64,000 nt of DNA from Citrobacter europaeus (GTDB lineage Bacteria; Pseudomonadota; Gammaproteobacteria; Enterobacterales; Enterobacteriaceae): the NCBI GenBank assembly GCA_020099315.1, contig CP083650.1, forward strand, positions 2,418,001 through 2,482,000, read 5' to 3'. The notes under the pieces are model-generated. The model was given only the letters and a program-made list of their open reading frames with translations, did no database searches and had not been told where the DNA came from. This document shows, piece by piece, positions 28,641 to 37,702 of this stretch (within the stretch, counting starts at the first letter, position 1; each line of letters begins with the position of its first letter). The translations under genes were made by a program, and so were the position numbers.

Positions 28641-29417
28641 ATGAACGCATCTTTCTCCGGTAAAAAACTGTTAGTGGTCGGCGGTACGAGCGGTATGGGT
28701 TTCGAAACGGCGAAACTGGTTCTGAAAAATGGTGGCAGCGTGGTGCTGGTTGGCAATCGTCAGGACAAGGCTGAACAGGCCCGTCAGGCGCTTTCTGCTG
28801 ATGGTCAGGTCTCCATCATCGTTGCTGACCTGATGAAAGAAGAAGGCATGCAGCACGTTATTAATACTATCAACGCGGAACATAAAGACATTAGCCTGCT
28901 GGTGAATGCAGCGGGTGTGTTCTTCCCGAAACCCTTCGTCGACAATGAAACGTCTGACTACGACATGTATATGGACATTAACCGTGCGACCTTCTTCATT
29001 ACCCGCGACGTGGTGCGCAATATGGTAGAAGCCGGTATTAAAGGTTCAATCGTTAATATCGGTTCAATGTGGGCGCAGCAGGCCATCGGTGCCACTCCTT
29101 CTGCTGCTTATTCCATGGCGAAAGCCGGTCTGCACGCACTGACCAAAAACCTGGCGATTGAGCTTGGCGAAAAAGGGATCCGCGTGAATGCCGTTTCTCC
29201 GGCCGTTGTTCACACGCCGATTTACGAAGGCTTCATTCCGAAAGACGACGTGAAGGACGTGATGAACAGCTTCGACAGCTTCCACCCGATTGGCCGTGTG
29301 GGTACCCCGGTCGATATCGCGGAGACCGTTGCCTTCCTGCTTTCTGACAAGACTGGCTGGGTCACCGGCGCCATCTGGGATATCGATGGTGGCGTGATGG
29401 CTGGCCGTAACGCCTGA
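28641..29417 (+). CDS. Short-chain dehydrogenase/reductase
   Basis: The 258-residue classical SDR starts at MNASFSGKKLL (AGAGG site 9 bases upstream). The cofactor motif is GGTSGMGFETA (about residues 13-23); NAAG is at about 90-93; the catalytic Tyr and Lys lie in YSMAK after NIGSMWA. It should reduce a carbonyl or oxidise an alcohol with NAD(P)H. It is divergent from the LysR gene and followed by an OsmC gene 45 bases downstream. Confidence 0.9.
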   Translation: MNASFSGKKLLVVGGTSGMGFETAKLVLKNGGSVVLVGNRQDKAEQARQALSADGQVSIIVADLMKEEGMQHVINTINAEHKDISLLVNAAGVFFPKPFVDNETSDYDMYMDINRATFFITRDVVRNMVEAGIKGSIVNIGSMWAQQAIGATPSAAYSMAKAGLHALTKNLAIELGEKGIRVNAVSPAVVHTPIYEGFIPKDDVKDVMNSFDSFHPIGRVGTPVDIAETVAFLLSDKTGWVTGAIWDIDGGVMAGRNA

Positions 29418-29462
29418 TGACTCTGCCGCACGTGGGCGACCGCGTGCGGCACTGGAGTACTT

Positions 29463-29933
29463 ATGCAAATCCAGACCGCAAACTATGACCTTGTCACCAC
29501 ATGGCAGGGGGGCATGGCCAGCCGCACGCGCTGCCAGTCTATGACGGGGGACAAGCGTCAAAGCCACGTTATCGATTCAGATGAACCTGTCGCGCTGGGT
29601 GGCGAAGGGCGGGCGCCCGGCCCTCAGGATCTGATGCTGGCAGCTTTTAACGCCTGCATGACGGCCGCCTTTGTTCAGGAAGCCATTAGTGCGGGCATCA
29701 CGCTGACCCATCTTGATATCGAGACCCGCGGTGAACTCCTGACTGGAATGCCCCTTATCTGTAAAAAAAACACTGATGCCTCTGTTGGCAGGCTGCAGTA
29801 TGCCATTCACGTCAGCGGGGAAGGGACGGCCCATCAATTCGAATGCGTCCATCAGCAGGTCATTAAAGCCTCCCTTAACCGTTGGTTATTGGCTCAGAAC
29901 ATGACGATAGAGGGTGATTTGATTCTTATCTGA
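29463..29933 (+). CDS. OsmC-family peroxiredoxin-like protein
   Basis: The 156-residue protein shows the OsmC core (EGRAPGPQDLMLAAFNACMTAAF) with one conserved Cys in NACM. The second, resolving Cys is within GMPLICKKNTD rather than the usual place, so hydroperoxide reductase activity is plausible but unproven. It forms a two-gene operon with the SDR. Its end abuts an IS3-family transposase remnant on the other strand. Confidence 0.8.
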   Translation: MQIQTANYDLVTTWQGGMASRTRCQSMTGDKRQSHVIDSDEPVALGGEGRAPGPQDLMLAAFNACMTAAFVQEAISAGITLTHLDIETRGELLTGMPLICKKNTDASVGRLQYAIHVSGEGTAHQFECVHQQVIKASLNRWLLAQNMTIEGDLILI

Positions 29934-30019
29934 CGCTCCCCGCTCTTTGACCGGTGAATTTAAGAATAAAAAATATCGCGCTATGCAGGTCGTGGCCCCC
30001 GGCGTGCTGGAAATGACGG

Positions 30020-30303
30020 AGCAGCCCATAACGACGCAGGCTGGCTGCTATCGTTTTGTTGTTGTAGACCGGGAGCTCATTCGCAAGTCGTGGCGCACCA
30101 TACCGTTGTTTTGCATCAGTGAATGCCCTGAGAACTGCGGCATCACAGGCCAGAAGGAAGTGCTGTCGCGTGTTTATCTGATGACGCCGGGAGCACCAGG
30201 CGCACCAGCCTCTGCGGGCCACGCGCAGCACCCGACACATGGCTTTGATGCTGAACCCAGCCTGATGCTTTTCGATACAAAGGAGCGAAAGTATCTGCAG
30301 CAA
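30020..30303 (-). pseudogene. IS3-family transposase OrfB N-terminal remnant
   Basis: The minus strand reads EKHQAGFSIKAMCRVLRVAR and TDAKQRYGAPRLANEL, which are the HTH_21-type N-terminal motifs of IS3-family OrfB. After about 95 residues the frame degrades, and the catalytic DDE half is missing. It lies right after the osmC gene. No terminal repeats could be matched. Confidence 0.75.
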
Positions 30304-30417
30304 AAGATATTCTGATTTCCAGGCTGTGTACGGGGTATGGTGTCAGACCTGATGAGGCAAGACGAGTAAAGGAGTTAGCTAAATATCCCGTGATATGCAG
30401 GATGCTATGTCGGGAGA

Positions 30418-30597
30418 GCGAGTGAACTTGGACGAGTTTTATTCGCGGTCCAGGCAGTTAGTGGCTGGCACATGCGTAGGTATTGGACAGGGGCACATTG
30501 TCATTCAGGAGAATATCTACGACTGAGTGATCATTGATGAGGCGGCGCGCTCGATTGCAAGCTGGGGCATTAAACCTCATATATAGTATTGTTATGA
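30418..30597 (+). pseudogene. Remnant of Upf1-like SF1 helicase (Walker B region)
   Basis: The plus strand reads SRSRQLVAGTCVGIGQGHIV and then, across one in-frame TGA, VIIDEAARSIAS. DEAARS is the Walker B box of Upf1/AAA_12-type helicases. Only about 60 codons remain and the frame is broken on both sides. It is probably debris of a defence or transfer locus. Confidence 0.55.
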
Positions 30598-30681
30598 ACA
30601 AAGTAGCCGACAAACATAACGTCCAGCAAGAAGAAGATGGGGGATGGGTAAGTGTATGATTAATCGTAGTCTGCGGCCAAT

Positions 30682-30717
30682 TATGAACTAAATGTACGAC
30701 AGACCTAATGCAAGAAA
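30682..30717. repeat. Att-like site, distal copy (direct repeat of 59969-60004)
   Basis: The 36-bp site matches 59969-60004 at 28 or more positions with no gaps: TATGAA, 3 bases, AATGTAC, 5 different bases (GACAG here), then 15 identical bases (ACCTAATGCAAGAAA). The differing centre flanked by identical arms resembles the variable spacer of tyrosine-recombinase sites. Confidence 0.5.
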
Positions 30718-30800
30718 AGGGAGGTATCTCAAAATTCACAACATGCTGATTTCTGTGGCTGAACCAGATATCCATGAAGTAAAAGATCTATGGAGGTTAA

Positions 30801-30914
30801 ATTTAACTTATGTTGTGCGAAAACTCAGTTCATAAGAAACGCATGTCATAACTCATTGCTTTATTGAGTATTTTTAATGTAAATCTAACCTCAATTCAAG
30901 ATCACTTCATGAAC
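30801..30914. repeat. 115-bp dispersed repeat, copy 2
   Basis: The second copy of the element at 5616-5730 is 114 bases long and in the same orientation. Its first 17 bases and last 11 bases are identical to copy 1, and the internal GTTCATA lies at the same offset. The middle is diverged. Confidence 0.55.
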
Positions 30915-31117
30915 TACTTAGTATTGTTAACGGGGCATGGTGCAGGACATCTCATCAACGAAATTGCTCACTTGATGGAGCATGTTGATGACGGGATGGT
31001 AGTCTGTATACACCTTCATTGAGTTTCGATGTCCATAACCAACTAATATTGAAAGGTCAAAAACAGCCGTCACATATAATCGATTTCACCGGGGGAGGCA
31101 GGGCAGTCAAGAATTTA

Positions 31118-32074
31118 CTAAAGCTTACCGGCTGACTTTCTCAGCACAGTAATATCCCTCTTGGGTGATTGCCCGAACATCCGCGTATATTCCCGGCTGA
31201 AATGGGACAGGCTTTCGTAACCGACAGCATAGGCTGCTGTGGTGACATCGTAATGTTCATTCAGCATCAGTCGCCTGGCTTCATTGAGGCGCAGCCATTT
31301 CTGATACCGTAGCGGGCTCATGCCCGCAAGCTGCCTGAAGTGTTGGTGGAAAGAGGGCGTGCTCATTTGCACCCGACCTGCCAGTTCTTCTACGCGTAAA
31401 GGTGATGCAATATTGGTCTTTAACCAGTCAATAGCTTTACCGATACGGTAACCATGGCCGTCTACTGCTGCAATCTGTCTGAGATGATCGGACTGATCGC
31501 TCATCAAAAGCCGGTAATGTATCTCTCTTTTAATCAGCGGCCCGAGAACAGGAATGGCTTCAGGCTCGTCAAGTAAAGAAAGCAGACGGCAGAAAGGCTC
31601 CAGCAAAACATCAGTAATAGTTCCTATACCGACACCCGTTCCCGCGTCTCGTTTTTTAACCGGCGGCAGGCTTCCCTGTGCAATTAATTCCATCAGTACG
31701 CGCTGGTCAAGTTTATAGGCTGCGCCCACGCAGGGACGGGATGTCGAAGCCTGTAATATTTCCGAGCTGGCTGGCAGGTCAAGAGAGGTGATCAGGAATT
31801 TTTCCGCATTGTATTCGTAAGGTTCACCACCAACCCACATGATCTTCGCGCCATCGGCCACCAGAACGATACTGGGAGGGACAAGGCAGCTTACCGGAGA
31901 GGCGGGTTCGTTTCGGCGGAACAATTCGAGTCCTTCTACGGCTGTAGGGAAATCACCGGTGCAGGGAGTGCGCTGAGCAATATCGACCGAAAGTTCACCC
32001 AGTAGTTTTTCAACCGACTTGTCAGAAATCATTCTGTAATGCCTCACATTTGTTATGTCTTTTGACGTTAACAA
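31118..32074 (-). CDS. AraC-family regulator, YqhC-like
   Basis: This 318-residue protein (E. coli YqhC also has 318) has the AraC_N sensor domain (residues about 30-190) and a C-terminal AraC domain with both helix-turn-helix motifs (VQMSTPSFHQHFRQLAGMSP, AAYAVGYESLSHFSREYTRM). YqhC activates the aldehyde reductase yqhD in response to aldehydes. Here the regulator is divergent from an iron-containing alcohol dehydrogenase gene with a 221-base gap, mirroring that pair. Aldehyde control of the downstream cluster is therefore a good inference. Confidence 0.85.
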   Translation of the reverse strand: MLTSKDITNVRHYRMISDKSVEKLLGELSVDIAQRTPCTGDFPTAVEGLELFRRNEPASPVSCLVPPSIVLVADGAKIMWVGGEPYEYNAEKFLITSLDLPASSEILQASTSRPCVGAAYKLDQRVLMELIAQGSLPPVKKRDAGTGVGIGTITDVLLEPFCRLLSLLDEPEAIPVLGPLIKREIHYRLLMSDQSDHLRQIAAVDGHGYRIGKAIDWLKTNIASPLRVEELAGRVQMSTPSFHQHFRQLAGMSPLRYQKWLRLNEARRLMLNEHYDVTTAAYAVGYESLSHFSREYTRMFGQSPKRDITVLRKSAGKL

Positions 32075-32295
32075 CTTAGCAGCTATGAAAATTGAAATAT
32101 ACGCTTTGAGATCAGGTTCAGAGGATCAGGCAAATAATGCAGAGTATTTTAATAACACCTTCCATTAAACGAACTCAAAATAACAACACCGAAATGAGGC
32201 TTTGTCCTTTAAGCCAGGGATTACCGCGAGCAAATTTAACCCGTTCAGGTTAAGGGCATTTTTAACTGCCAGACAGGTTATCCGGAGGAAAATAC

Positions 32296-33444
32296 GTGAA
32301 AGAGTTTACTTTCTACAACCCAACCCGAATCGAATTCGGTTCCGGAAAAGAGGATACTATCGGTGTACACATTGCCAGTGCTGGCGCACGTAAAGTCCTG
32401 CTGTGCTACGGAAGCGAACGTATTAAACGAGAAGGCCTGTTCGATACGGTCAGCCAGAATCTTGCCGATAACGGCATCGAGTATATAGAACTTGGCAGTA
32501 TCGTAAGTAATCCGGTGATATCCAAAGTCCGTGAAGGAGTGGAACTGGCGAAACGCCATAACGTGGACGCTGTCCTGAGCGTTGGAGGCGGCTCCGTACT
32601 TGACAGTGCTAAGGCTATTGCGGCCGGTGCACATTATAATGGGGACGTCTGGGATTTATTCGTTAGTAAAGGCGAGCTTTCCTCTGCTTTACCTTTGTTT
32701 GCCATTCTTACTCTGGCCGCAACGGGAAGCGAAATGAACCCGTATGCCGTTGTCACCAATGAAGAAACACATGAAAAATTATCGTTCGGTAACGACTACA
32801 CGCGTCCGGTGGTATCCGTACTGAGTCCGACACTGATGGCGGGCGTCTCCCGCGATTACCTAGTCTATTCTGCCGCTGATATCATTTCACACCTTATCGA
32901 AGTGTACTTCACTGCAACAGTTCAGCCTGAAATTCAGTCGCGTCTGGTTGAAGCACTCCTGAATACGGTAATTGAAACCACACCAACGCTCATCGCCTGT
33001 CCGAATGATGAGGCTGCGCGTGGGGAATTTGCCTGGGCTGCAACCCTTGCTCAAAACGGTTTTATCCTGTCAGGCTGTGCCGGATTCAGTTATCCGAATC
33101 ATGCAATCGAGCACTCTTTATCCGCACTTTTCAACGTCCCGCATGGGGCAGGGTTGTCCGTTGTTATGCCCGCCTGGATGAAATGGTACAAAAACCGAAA
33201 TACACCGCAGTTTGAGCGTTTCGCAAAATATGTGTTCGGACTCAGTTCGGCAGACGACGGCATCGCAGCGCTTGAGAAGTGGTTCGAAGAAATTGGTACG
33301 CCAACACGTCTTGAACAGCTGAACATCAGGGAAGCAGATCTGCCCGCTATCGTTGAGAACGTCCAGATCAATGTCAAAGCGTTTGGTATTGCCAGTGATT
33401 ACCCGCCGGAAGTTGTAACTGAAATGCTCATGCATGCTGTCTGA
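32296..33444 (+). CDS. Iron-containing alcohol dehydrogenase (butanol dehydrogenase type)
   Basis: The 382-residue group III dehydrogenase reduces aldehydes with NAD(P)H. NAD(P)-binding GGGSVLDSAK is near residue 97. Metal ligands are Asp and His in SAADIISHLIE, His in YPNHAIEHSL and His in NVPHGAG. SD sequence is GGAGG 9 bases upstream. It begins a four-gene plus-strand run with a secreted hydrolase, a DUF2255 protein and an NAD(P)H oxidoreductase. A second, YqhD-type paralogue lies at 43.3 kb. Confidence 0.92.
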   Translation: MKEFTFYNPTRIEFGSGKEDTIGVHIASAGARKVLLCYGSERIKREGLFDTVSQNLADNGIEYIELGSIVSNPVISKVREGVELAKRHNVDAVLSVGGGSVLDSAKAIAAGAHYNGDVWDLFVSKGELSSALPLFAILTLAATGSEMNPYAVVTNEETHEKLSFGNDYTRPVVSVLSPTLMAGVSRDYLVYSAADIISHLIEVYFTATVQPEIQSRLVEALLNTVIETTPTLIACPNDEAARGEFAWAATLAQNGFILSGCAGFSYPNHAIEHSLSALFNVPHGAGLSVVMPAWMKWYKNRNTPQFERFAKYVFGLSSADDGIAALEKWFEEIGTPTRLEQLNIREADLPAIVENVQINVKAFGIASDYPPEVVTEMLMHAV

Positions 33445-33482
33445 AACATAACCCTCAACATCCAATGAAAGGTTTTAAAATC

Positions 33483-34562
33483 ATGAAGGTAAAATCTTCA
33501 ACGCACTTTTTTAATGGCGCAATCCTTGCCGGAGCGATGGCTCTGATTTCAACAGAAGCGGCGGTCGCCCAGCCTGCACAAGGCACACCAGATTCTTCAG
33601 TCCGACTGGTTCAGACGTGGGATAAAACTTTCCCAAGGAGCGAAAAAGTGGATCATCAAAAAGTTACTTTTAAGAACCGTTACGGCATTACACTTGCCGC
33701 TGATGTATATCTTCCTAAAGATCGCGGGAACAAGAAGCTTGCTGCGCTTGTGATTTCCGGGCCATTTGGCGCGGTAAAAGAGCAGGCCTCAGGTCTCTAT
33801 GCTCAGACCTTAGCAGAGCGCGGATTCGTGACGCTGGCATTTGATCCGTCTTATACCGGTGAAAGCAGCGGTGAACCCCGCAATATTGCTTCACCTGATA
33901 TTAATACCGAAGACTTTATGGCCGCAGTCGATTTCATTGGACTGCAACCTTATGTGGATCGTGAACGTATCGGTGTCATCGGTATCTGCGGCATGGGTGG
34001 GATTGCCCTGAACGCAGTTGCCGTGGATAAACGCGTAAAAGCGGTCGTTGCCAGCACCATGTATGATATGAGCCGCGTGATGTCGAAAGGCTACAATGAC
34101 AGCGTAACACCGGAGCAACGCGAACAGGCGCTGGAGAAGATGAGCCTCCAGCGCTGGGAAGATGCGGCAAACGGCAAACCTGCATACCAGCCAGCCTATA
34201 ATAAATTGAAGGGCGGTGAAGCACAGTTCCTGGTGGACTATGCGGACTATTACATGACCAAACGCGGCTATCATCCACGAGCCGTCAACTCTGGTAACTC
34301 ATGGTCCGTGACAACGCCGATGCCCTTCATGAATTTCCCGCTCATGACCTATATTAAGGAAATTTCTCCGCGCCCGATCCTGTTCCTCCATGGCGAAAAA
34401 GCACATTCGCTTTATTTCTCCAAAACAGCTTATGAAGCGGCAAATCAACCAAAAGAGCTTCTAATTGTTAAAGATGCCACACATGTCGATTTATATGATC
34501 GTATGGATAAAATCCCGTTCGATAACATCACTGCATTTTTTAACAAAAATCTTAATAAGTAA
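33483..34562 (+). CDS. Secreted alpha/beta hydrolase with Cys nucleophile (dienelactone hydrolase/YcjY-like)
   Basis: The protein has 359 residues from MKVKSSTHFF (GAAAGG site 10 bases upstream). Residues 1-29 form a signal peptide (cleavage near AAVAQ), so the enzyme should be periplasmic. The nucleophile elbow is GICGMGG, with Cys instead of Ser, as in dienelactone hydrolases. The acid may be in FLHGEKAHS and the His in DATHVDLYD. It hydrolyses an ester or lactone, with substrate unknown. A partial duplicate of this gene lies at 35765-35947. Confidence 0.85.
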   Translation: MKVKSSTHFFNGAILAGAMALISTEAAVAQPAQGTPDSSVRLVQTWDKTFPRSEKVDHQKVTFKNRYGITLAADVYLPKDRGNKKLAALVISGPFGAVKEQASGLYAQTLAERGFVTLAFDPSYTGESSGEPRNIASPDINTEDFMAAVDFIGLQPYVDRERIGVIGICGMGGIALNAVAVDKRVKAVVASTMYDMSRVMSKGYNDSVTPEQREQALEKMSLQRWEDAANGKPAYQPAYNKLKGGEAQFLVDYADYYMTKRGYHPRAVNSGNSWSVTTPMPFMNFPLMTYIKEISPRPILFLHGEKAHSLYFSKTAYEAANQPKELLIVKDATHVDLYDRMDKIPFDNITAFFNKNLNK

Positions 34563-34649
34563 GCCATAGCACCATCCGATGTTTTCAGATGTAGTGTCTG
34601 CGCGACATGCAAGAGAAAAAAGCAACCGTTTATGAAAGAGGAGAGGTTT

Positions 34650-35021
34650 ATGTTCTGGAACTCTGAAGTATTAACAAGAATAGATGCTGCCGATGACCTT
34701 AAAATCGCTCCGTATCATCCCGATATGAATACGACCGGTACGCCGACATGGATTTGGGAAGTGCAGGTGGATAACCGACTTTTCGTCCGAGCCTATAATG
34801 GTACCAGTTCAAAATGGTATCAGGCTGCATTGTCCCAGCAAAAGGGTAAGATACTGGCTATTGGACAGGAGTTCGACGTCCTGTTCGCAAAACCATCAGA
34901 CCTTAAGCTTGAAAGTAAAATTGACCTGGCTTACCTGAAAAAGTACTCCGGCAGCAGCTATGTTTCCGTAATGACAGGGACTCGCGCCAGAGCGGCAACG
35001 ATTGAGATTTTACCTTCGTGA
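34650..35021 (+). CDS. DUF2255 family protein
   Basis: This 123-residue protein starts at MFWNSEVLTRI after an AGGAG site. The conserved DUF2255 core is seen: WIWEVQVDNRLFVRAYNGTS and SKWYQAAL. The fold is related to pyridoxamine-phosphate-oxidase/nitroreductase-type split barrels in some members, but no function is established. It sits 87 bases after the hydrolase and 82 bases before an oxidoreductase, probably in one operon. Confidence 0.8.
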   Translation: MFWNSEVLTRIDAADDLKIAPYHPDMNTTGTPTWIWEVQVDNRLFVRAYNGTSSKWYQAALSQQKGKILAIGQEFDVLFAKPSDLKLESKIDLAYLKKYSGSSYVSVMTGTRARAATIEILPS

Positions 35022-35103
35022 TTTGCTGTAAAAGCGATACTGCGTGTTCTGTGAGGCAAAATCTGCCTGTAAAACTTTAATTTCCCTGATACTGGAGACA
35101 AGT

Positions 35104-35706
35104 ATGAAATCACTCTTTCCGGGCTATCCTGTTAAAATGCTGGCGCTTTTTCTGCTGGTCTTAGTGATGCCACTAAAAGCGGCCATCAGTAAAGAGAAAA
35201 GCCCTATAAGAACACTTGTAATCGTTTCTCATCCGTATCCGGAGCGGTCCGTTATGGTTAAAGGGCTACAGCAGGCGGCTGAGAGCGTTGATGGAGTGAC
35301 TGTTCGTAACCTTGAAACCCTCTATGGTTTTGATACACGCAAAATAAACGGTGATGAGGAAAGGCGTATTACACGCGAAAACGACAGGATAGTGTTTATC
35401 TTTCCCACTCACTGGTTCAATATTACCCCAATGATGAAATCGTATATGAATGACACATGGGGTAGCGTTGGCCCAGATTTATGGAAGGGTAAGGAAATGC
35501 TTATTGTTACTACTGCTGCCGGTAACGACTCAACTTACGGAAAAAATGGCAGAACAGGTACAGAGCTTGCCGATATTTTCACACCCATGAAAGCCAGTGC
35601 ATTACATGCAGGCATGACATGGCTACCACCTCTAGTTTTCCAGGGGGTAAGTGCGAGCCAGTTGCCTGAATATCAGCGCCAGCTCATCGAGCGCCTGTCA
35701 AAGTAA
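35104..35706 (+). CDS. NAD(P)H oxidoreductase (flavodoxin-like, KefF/MdaB type) with N-terminal signal anchor
   Basis: The 200-residue protein starts at MKSLFPGYPVK after GGAG. Residues 10-29 are strongly hydrophobic (MLALFLLVLVMPLKAA), unlike cytoplasmic relatives, so the protein is probably exported or membrane anchored. The catalytic domain has the flavodoxin-2 signatures VIVSHPYPERS and FIFPTHWFNITPMMKSYMND. Relatives are two-electron quinone reductases. A soluble paralogue without the signal lies at 44813-45337. An exported flavoenzyme of this family is odd. Confidence 0.82.
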   Translation: MKSLFPGYPVKMLALFLLVLVMPLKAAISKEKSPIRTLVIVSHPYPERSVMVKGLQQAAESVDGVTVRNLETLYGFDTRKINGDEERRITRENDRIVFIFPTHWFNITPMMKSYMNDTWGSVGPDLWKGKEMLIVTTAAGNDSTYGKNGRTGTELADIFTPMKASALHAGMTWLPPLVFQGVSASQLPEYQRQLIERLSK

Positions 35707-35764
35707 GATATCTTACAACATTATTGAACGCCTTCTTAATTGAAAGCGTTCAACTCGGAAGCTA

Positions 35765-35947
35765 AAAGAACAGCGCGAGCAGGCTCTCGAACAGATGAGT
35801 TTTCAGCGTTGGAAAGATGCGGATAACGTCAAACCAGCTTATTACAATAAATTGAAGGGTGGGGAAGCACAATTTCTTGTAGACTTTGCGGACTACTATA
35901 TGCCTAAGCACAGATATCATCCACGTGCCGTCAACTCAGGAAAATGA
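35765..35947 (+). pseudogene. Duplicated fragment of the alpha/beta hydrolase gene
   Basis: The frame reads KEQREQALEQMSFQRWKDAD and KLKGGEAQFLVDFADYYMPK, which parallels the intact hydrolase at 34115-34290 with about 75% identity and a two-codon deletion. It has no start region and stops after about 60 codons. This is the scar of a second hydrolase copy. Confidence 0.85.
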
Positions 35948-35975
35948 TGGCTGAGAAGGTGAGGGTTTTAGAATT

Positions 35976-36280
35976 TTTTTCGCAGGCCTATAATACCTCA
36001 CACTTTTGTAACGCTTACGATACCACCATGGCATATGGCTATGTTAATAATCTCAGATGGTTGAGAACTATGCCTCTTATGAGTTCGATTTTAAGCTGCA
36101 GCCGTTTGTTGCCTATAACTCGCAGAAAGGGAGAAATATTGGTTCAAATCCTACTGTGACCAGCACACCGAAAAATATCTCGATATCGATGCTACTTACT
36201 ACTTCAACAAAAATATCAACATTGTTGTGGGTTTCAACGTAATCAACAACCGCGAAATGATAAAAAGGCAAAGATTTTGA
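35976..36280 (+). pseudogene. Porin (OmpC/OmpF type) C-terminal remnant
   Basis: Across several frameshifts the plus strand reads NTSHF, AYGYVNNLRW, VENYASYEFDFKLQPFVAYN and YLDIDATYYFNKNINIVVGF, which are the last strands of trimeric general porins. The true porin end (VYQF) is lost, replaced by NNREMIKRQRF. It is dead DNA. Confidence 0.75.
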
Positions 36281-36299
36281 ATTCCCTTTGCCCTTTTTT
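36262..36299. terminator. Bidirectional terminator
   Basis: The arms AAGGCAAAG and CTTTGCCCTT, one base bulged, are flanked by A and T runs on both sides. It lies between the porin remnant and the end of the minus-strand aldo/keto reductase gene. Confidence 0.75.
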
Positions 36300-36340
36300 C
36301 AGAACGATACCTCTTTTGTGATATCAACCGATGCGGTTGA

Positions 36341-37288
36341 TTACATCATTGGCTGCTCCCAGGAGCCCCGGGTATTCACACCGGCTTCCAGAGAAAGCTG
36401 TTCGATTGTGGCGATTTCAGCCTCTGTCAGTTCTAAATTCGCTGCAGATGCAGCATCGGCGATATGGTGGACTTTAGTTGCGCCAATGATCGGCAAAGTC
36501 CCTTTGCCGATTGCCCACGCAATGGCAACCTGGGCAACGCTGGCACCTTTCTTTTCACCAATCGTTTTCATCGCATCGGTCAGTTTTTGCAGTTGCGGTA
36601 AAACTTTATTATAGGTTTCAGCACGCCCGCTGCCCTCTGGCATTGGGTTCTGAGGGTTGTAACGGCCACTCAGTGCCCCCTGCTCAAGAACCATATAGGC
36701 AAAGAACTGAATATCATGTGCTTTGCAGTAATCCAGAATGCCGGCATTTTCCGAATCGCGATAAAGCAGGCTGTAATGGTTCTGAACCGCGCTGACAGCA
36801 AAGCCCGCTTCGCCCAGAATGGCATTGGCACGCTGGATCTGAGCCAGATTATGGTTGGATACGCCAACACGCTTCACTTTGCCACTTTTGAGCAGTGGGA
36901 TGAGGCCCGGGGTCCATTTTTCAACGTCAAAGGGATTGTGGATCCAGTAGATATCAATGTCATCCACGCCAAGACGCTTAAGACTGTCTTCAAGCATGGC
37001 TTCGACGGGTTTTTCCTGTTTTAAATCAGCAATCTGGGGCGTAAATTTTGTTGAAACAATAATCTCTTCACGCGGGTATTGTCGTACAAGTTTCCCTACA
37101 GCTTCCTCTGAGCTTCCCATGCCATACACTGCAGCCGTATCCCATAAATTCAGTCCGGCCTGCATTGCGGTGTCAAACACGTCTTTCATTTGTTCGTCAG
37201 ACAAGCTGTTGCCGAAAACGGTATCTCCACCCGCAAATCCGGTCCCCCATGACCACGTGCCCAAGGCAATTTTTGGTAACTTTTTCAT
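36341..37288 (-). CDS. Aldo/keto reductase
   Basis: The 315-residue AKR barrel has the catalytic tetrad visible: Asp in LWDTAAVYGMGS with Tyr in the same motif (about residues 50-56), Lys in VSTKFTPQ and His in YWIHNPFD. The NADPH-binding C-terminal part contains PIIGATKVHHI. It reduces aldehydes or ketones in the cytoplasm. A LysR gene lies upstream on the same strand with a 414-base gap, suggesting regulation. Confidence 0.9.
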   Translation of the reverse strand: MKKLPKIALGTWSWGTGFAGGDTVFGNSLSDEQMKDVFDTAMQAGLNLWDTAAVYGMGSSEEAVGKLVRQYPREEIIVSTKFTPQIADLKQEKPVEAMLEDSLKRLGVDDIDIYWIHNPFDVEKWTPGLIPLLKSGKVKRVGVSNHNLAQIQRANAILGEAGFAVSAVQNHYSLLYRDSENAGILDYCKAHDIQFFAYMVLEQGALSGRYNPQNPMPEGSGRAETYNKVLPQLQKLTDAMKTIGEKKGASVAQVAIAWAIGKGTLPIIGATKVHHIADAASAANLELTEAEIATIEQLSLEAGVNTRGSWEQPMM

Positions 37289-37702
37289 CTATCAACTCTC
37301 CTGTGACGAAATGAGTGAAGCAATATAACCCTGAGGATATTTACAATAATGTATTCTCAGCAGGATCTTCTGAAACCGATACGCGTATGTATTGATCCGG
37401 AGTGCATAACGAACAGGGCATCTCAACGCGCGGAATAAGTATATACCGTGCATTAAAAACGTTTAGGGCATGCATAGTTGATTTATAATTAACATAACGT
37501 TAAGAATCTATGCCGGTTTAACGGCTGTTTTTTTGCGGCAACATATTAATGTACCCTGTGGGCGACTGACTTCGGAGCAACTACGTAACGGAAGGAGACG
37601 GAAGCGCAGTCATCAGTATGAAAACAGTTAATCCGGGATTTTACCCCGGCAGGGGGAACGGCTTGATCATCAGTCACCGGATTTAACCGGTGAACTGGTG
37701 GA
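37289..37702. other. Gap between LysR gene and aldo/keto reductase gene
   Basis: No gene is seen in these 414 bases. A perfect hairpin (CACCGG-ATTTAA-CCGGTG, 37673-37692) follows the LysR stop and may end its transcript. The remainder should hold the reductase promoter. Confidence 0.5.

Larger units (their letters stand above)
30304..31117. other. Region without intact genes holding several element scars
   Basis: This 814-base stretch contains a helicase fragment (30418-30597), an att-like site (30682-30717) and copy 2 of the dispersed repeat (30801-30914). A short open stretch near 30930-31030 reads LLTGHGAGHLINEIAHLMEH before stop and may be another remnant. No intact gene is seen. Confidence 0.6.

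Noticed and set aside
29947..30315. A plus-strand gene of about 120 codons after osmC
   Set aside because: It is antisense to a recognisable IS3-family OrfB fragment and has no protein-like features.
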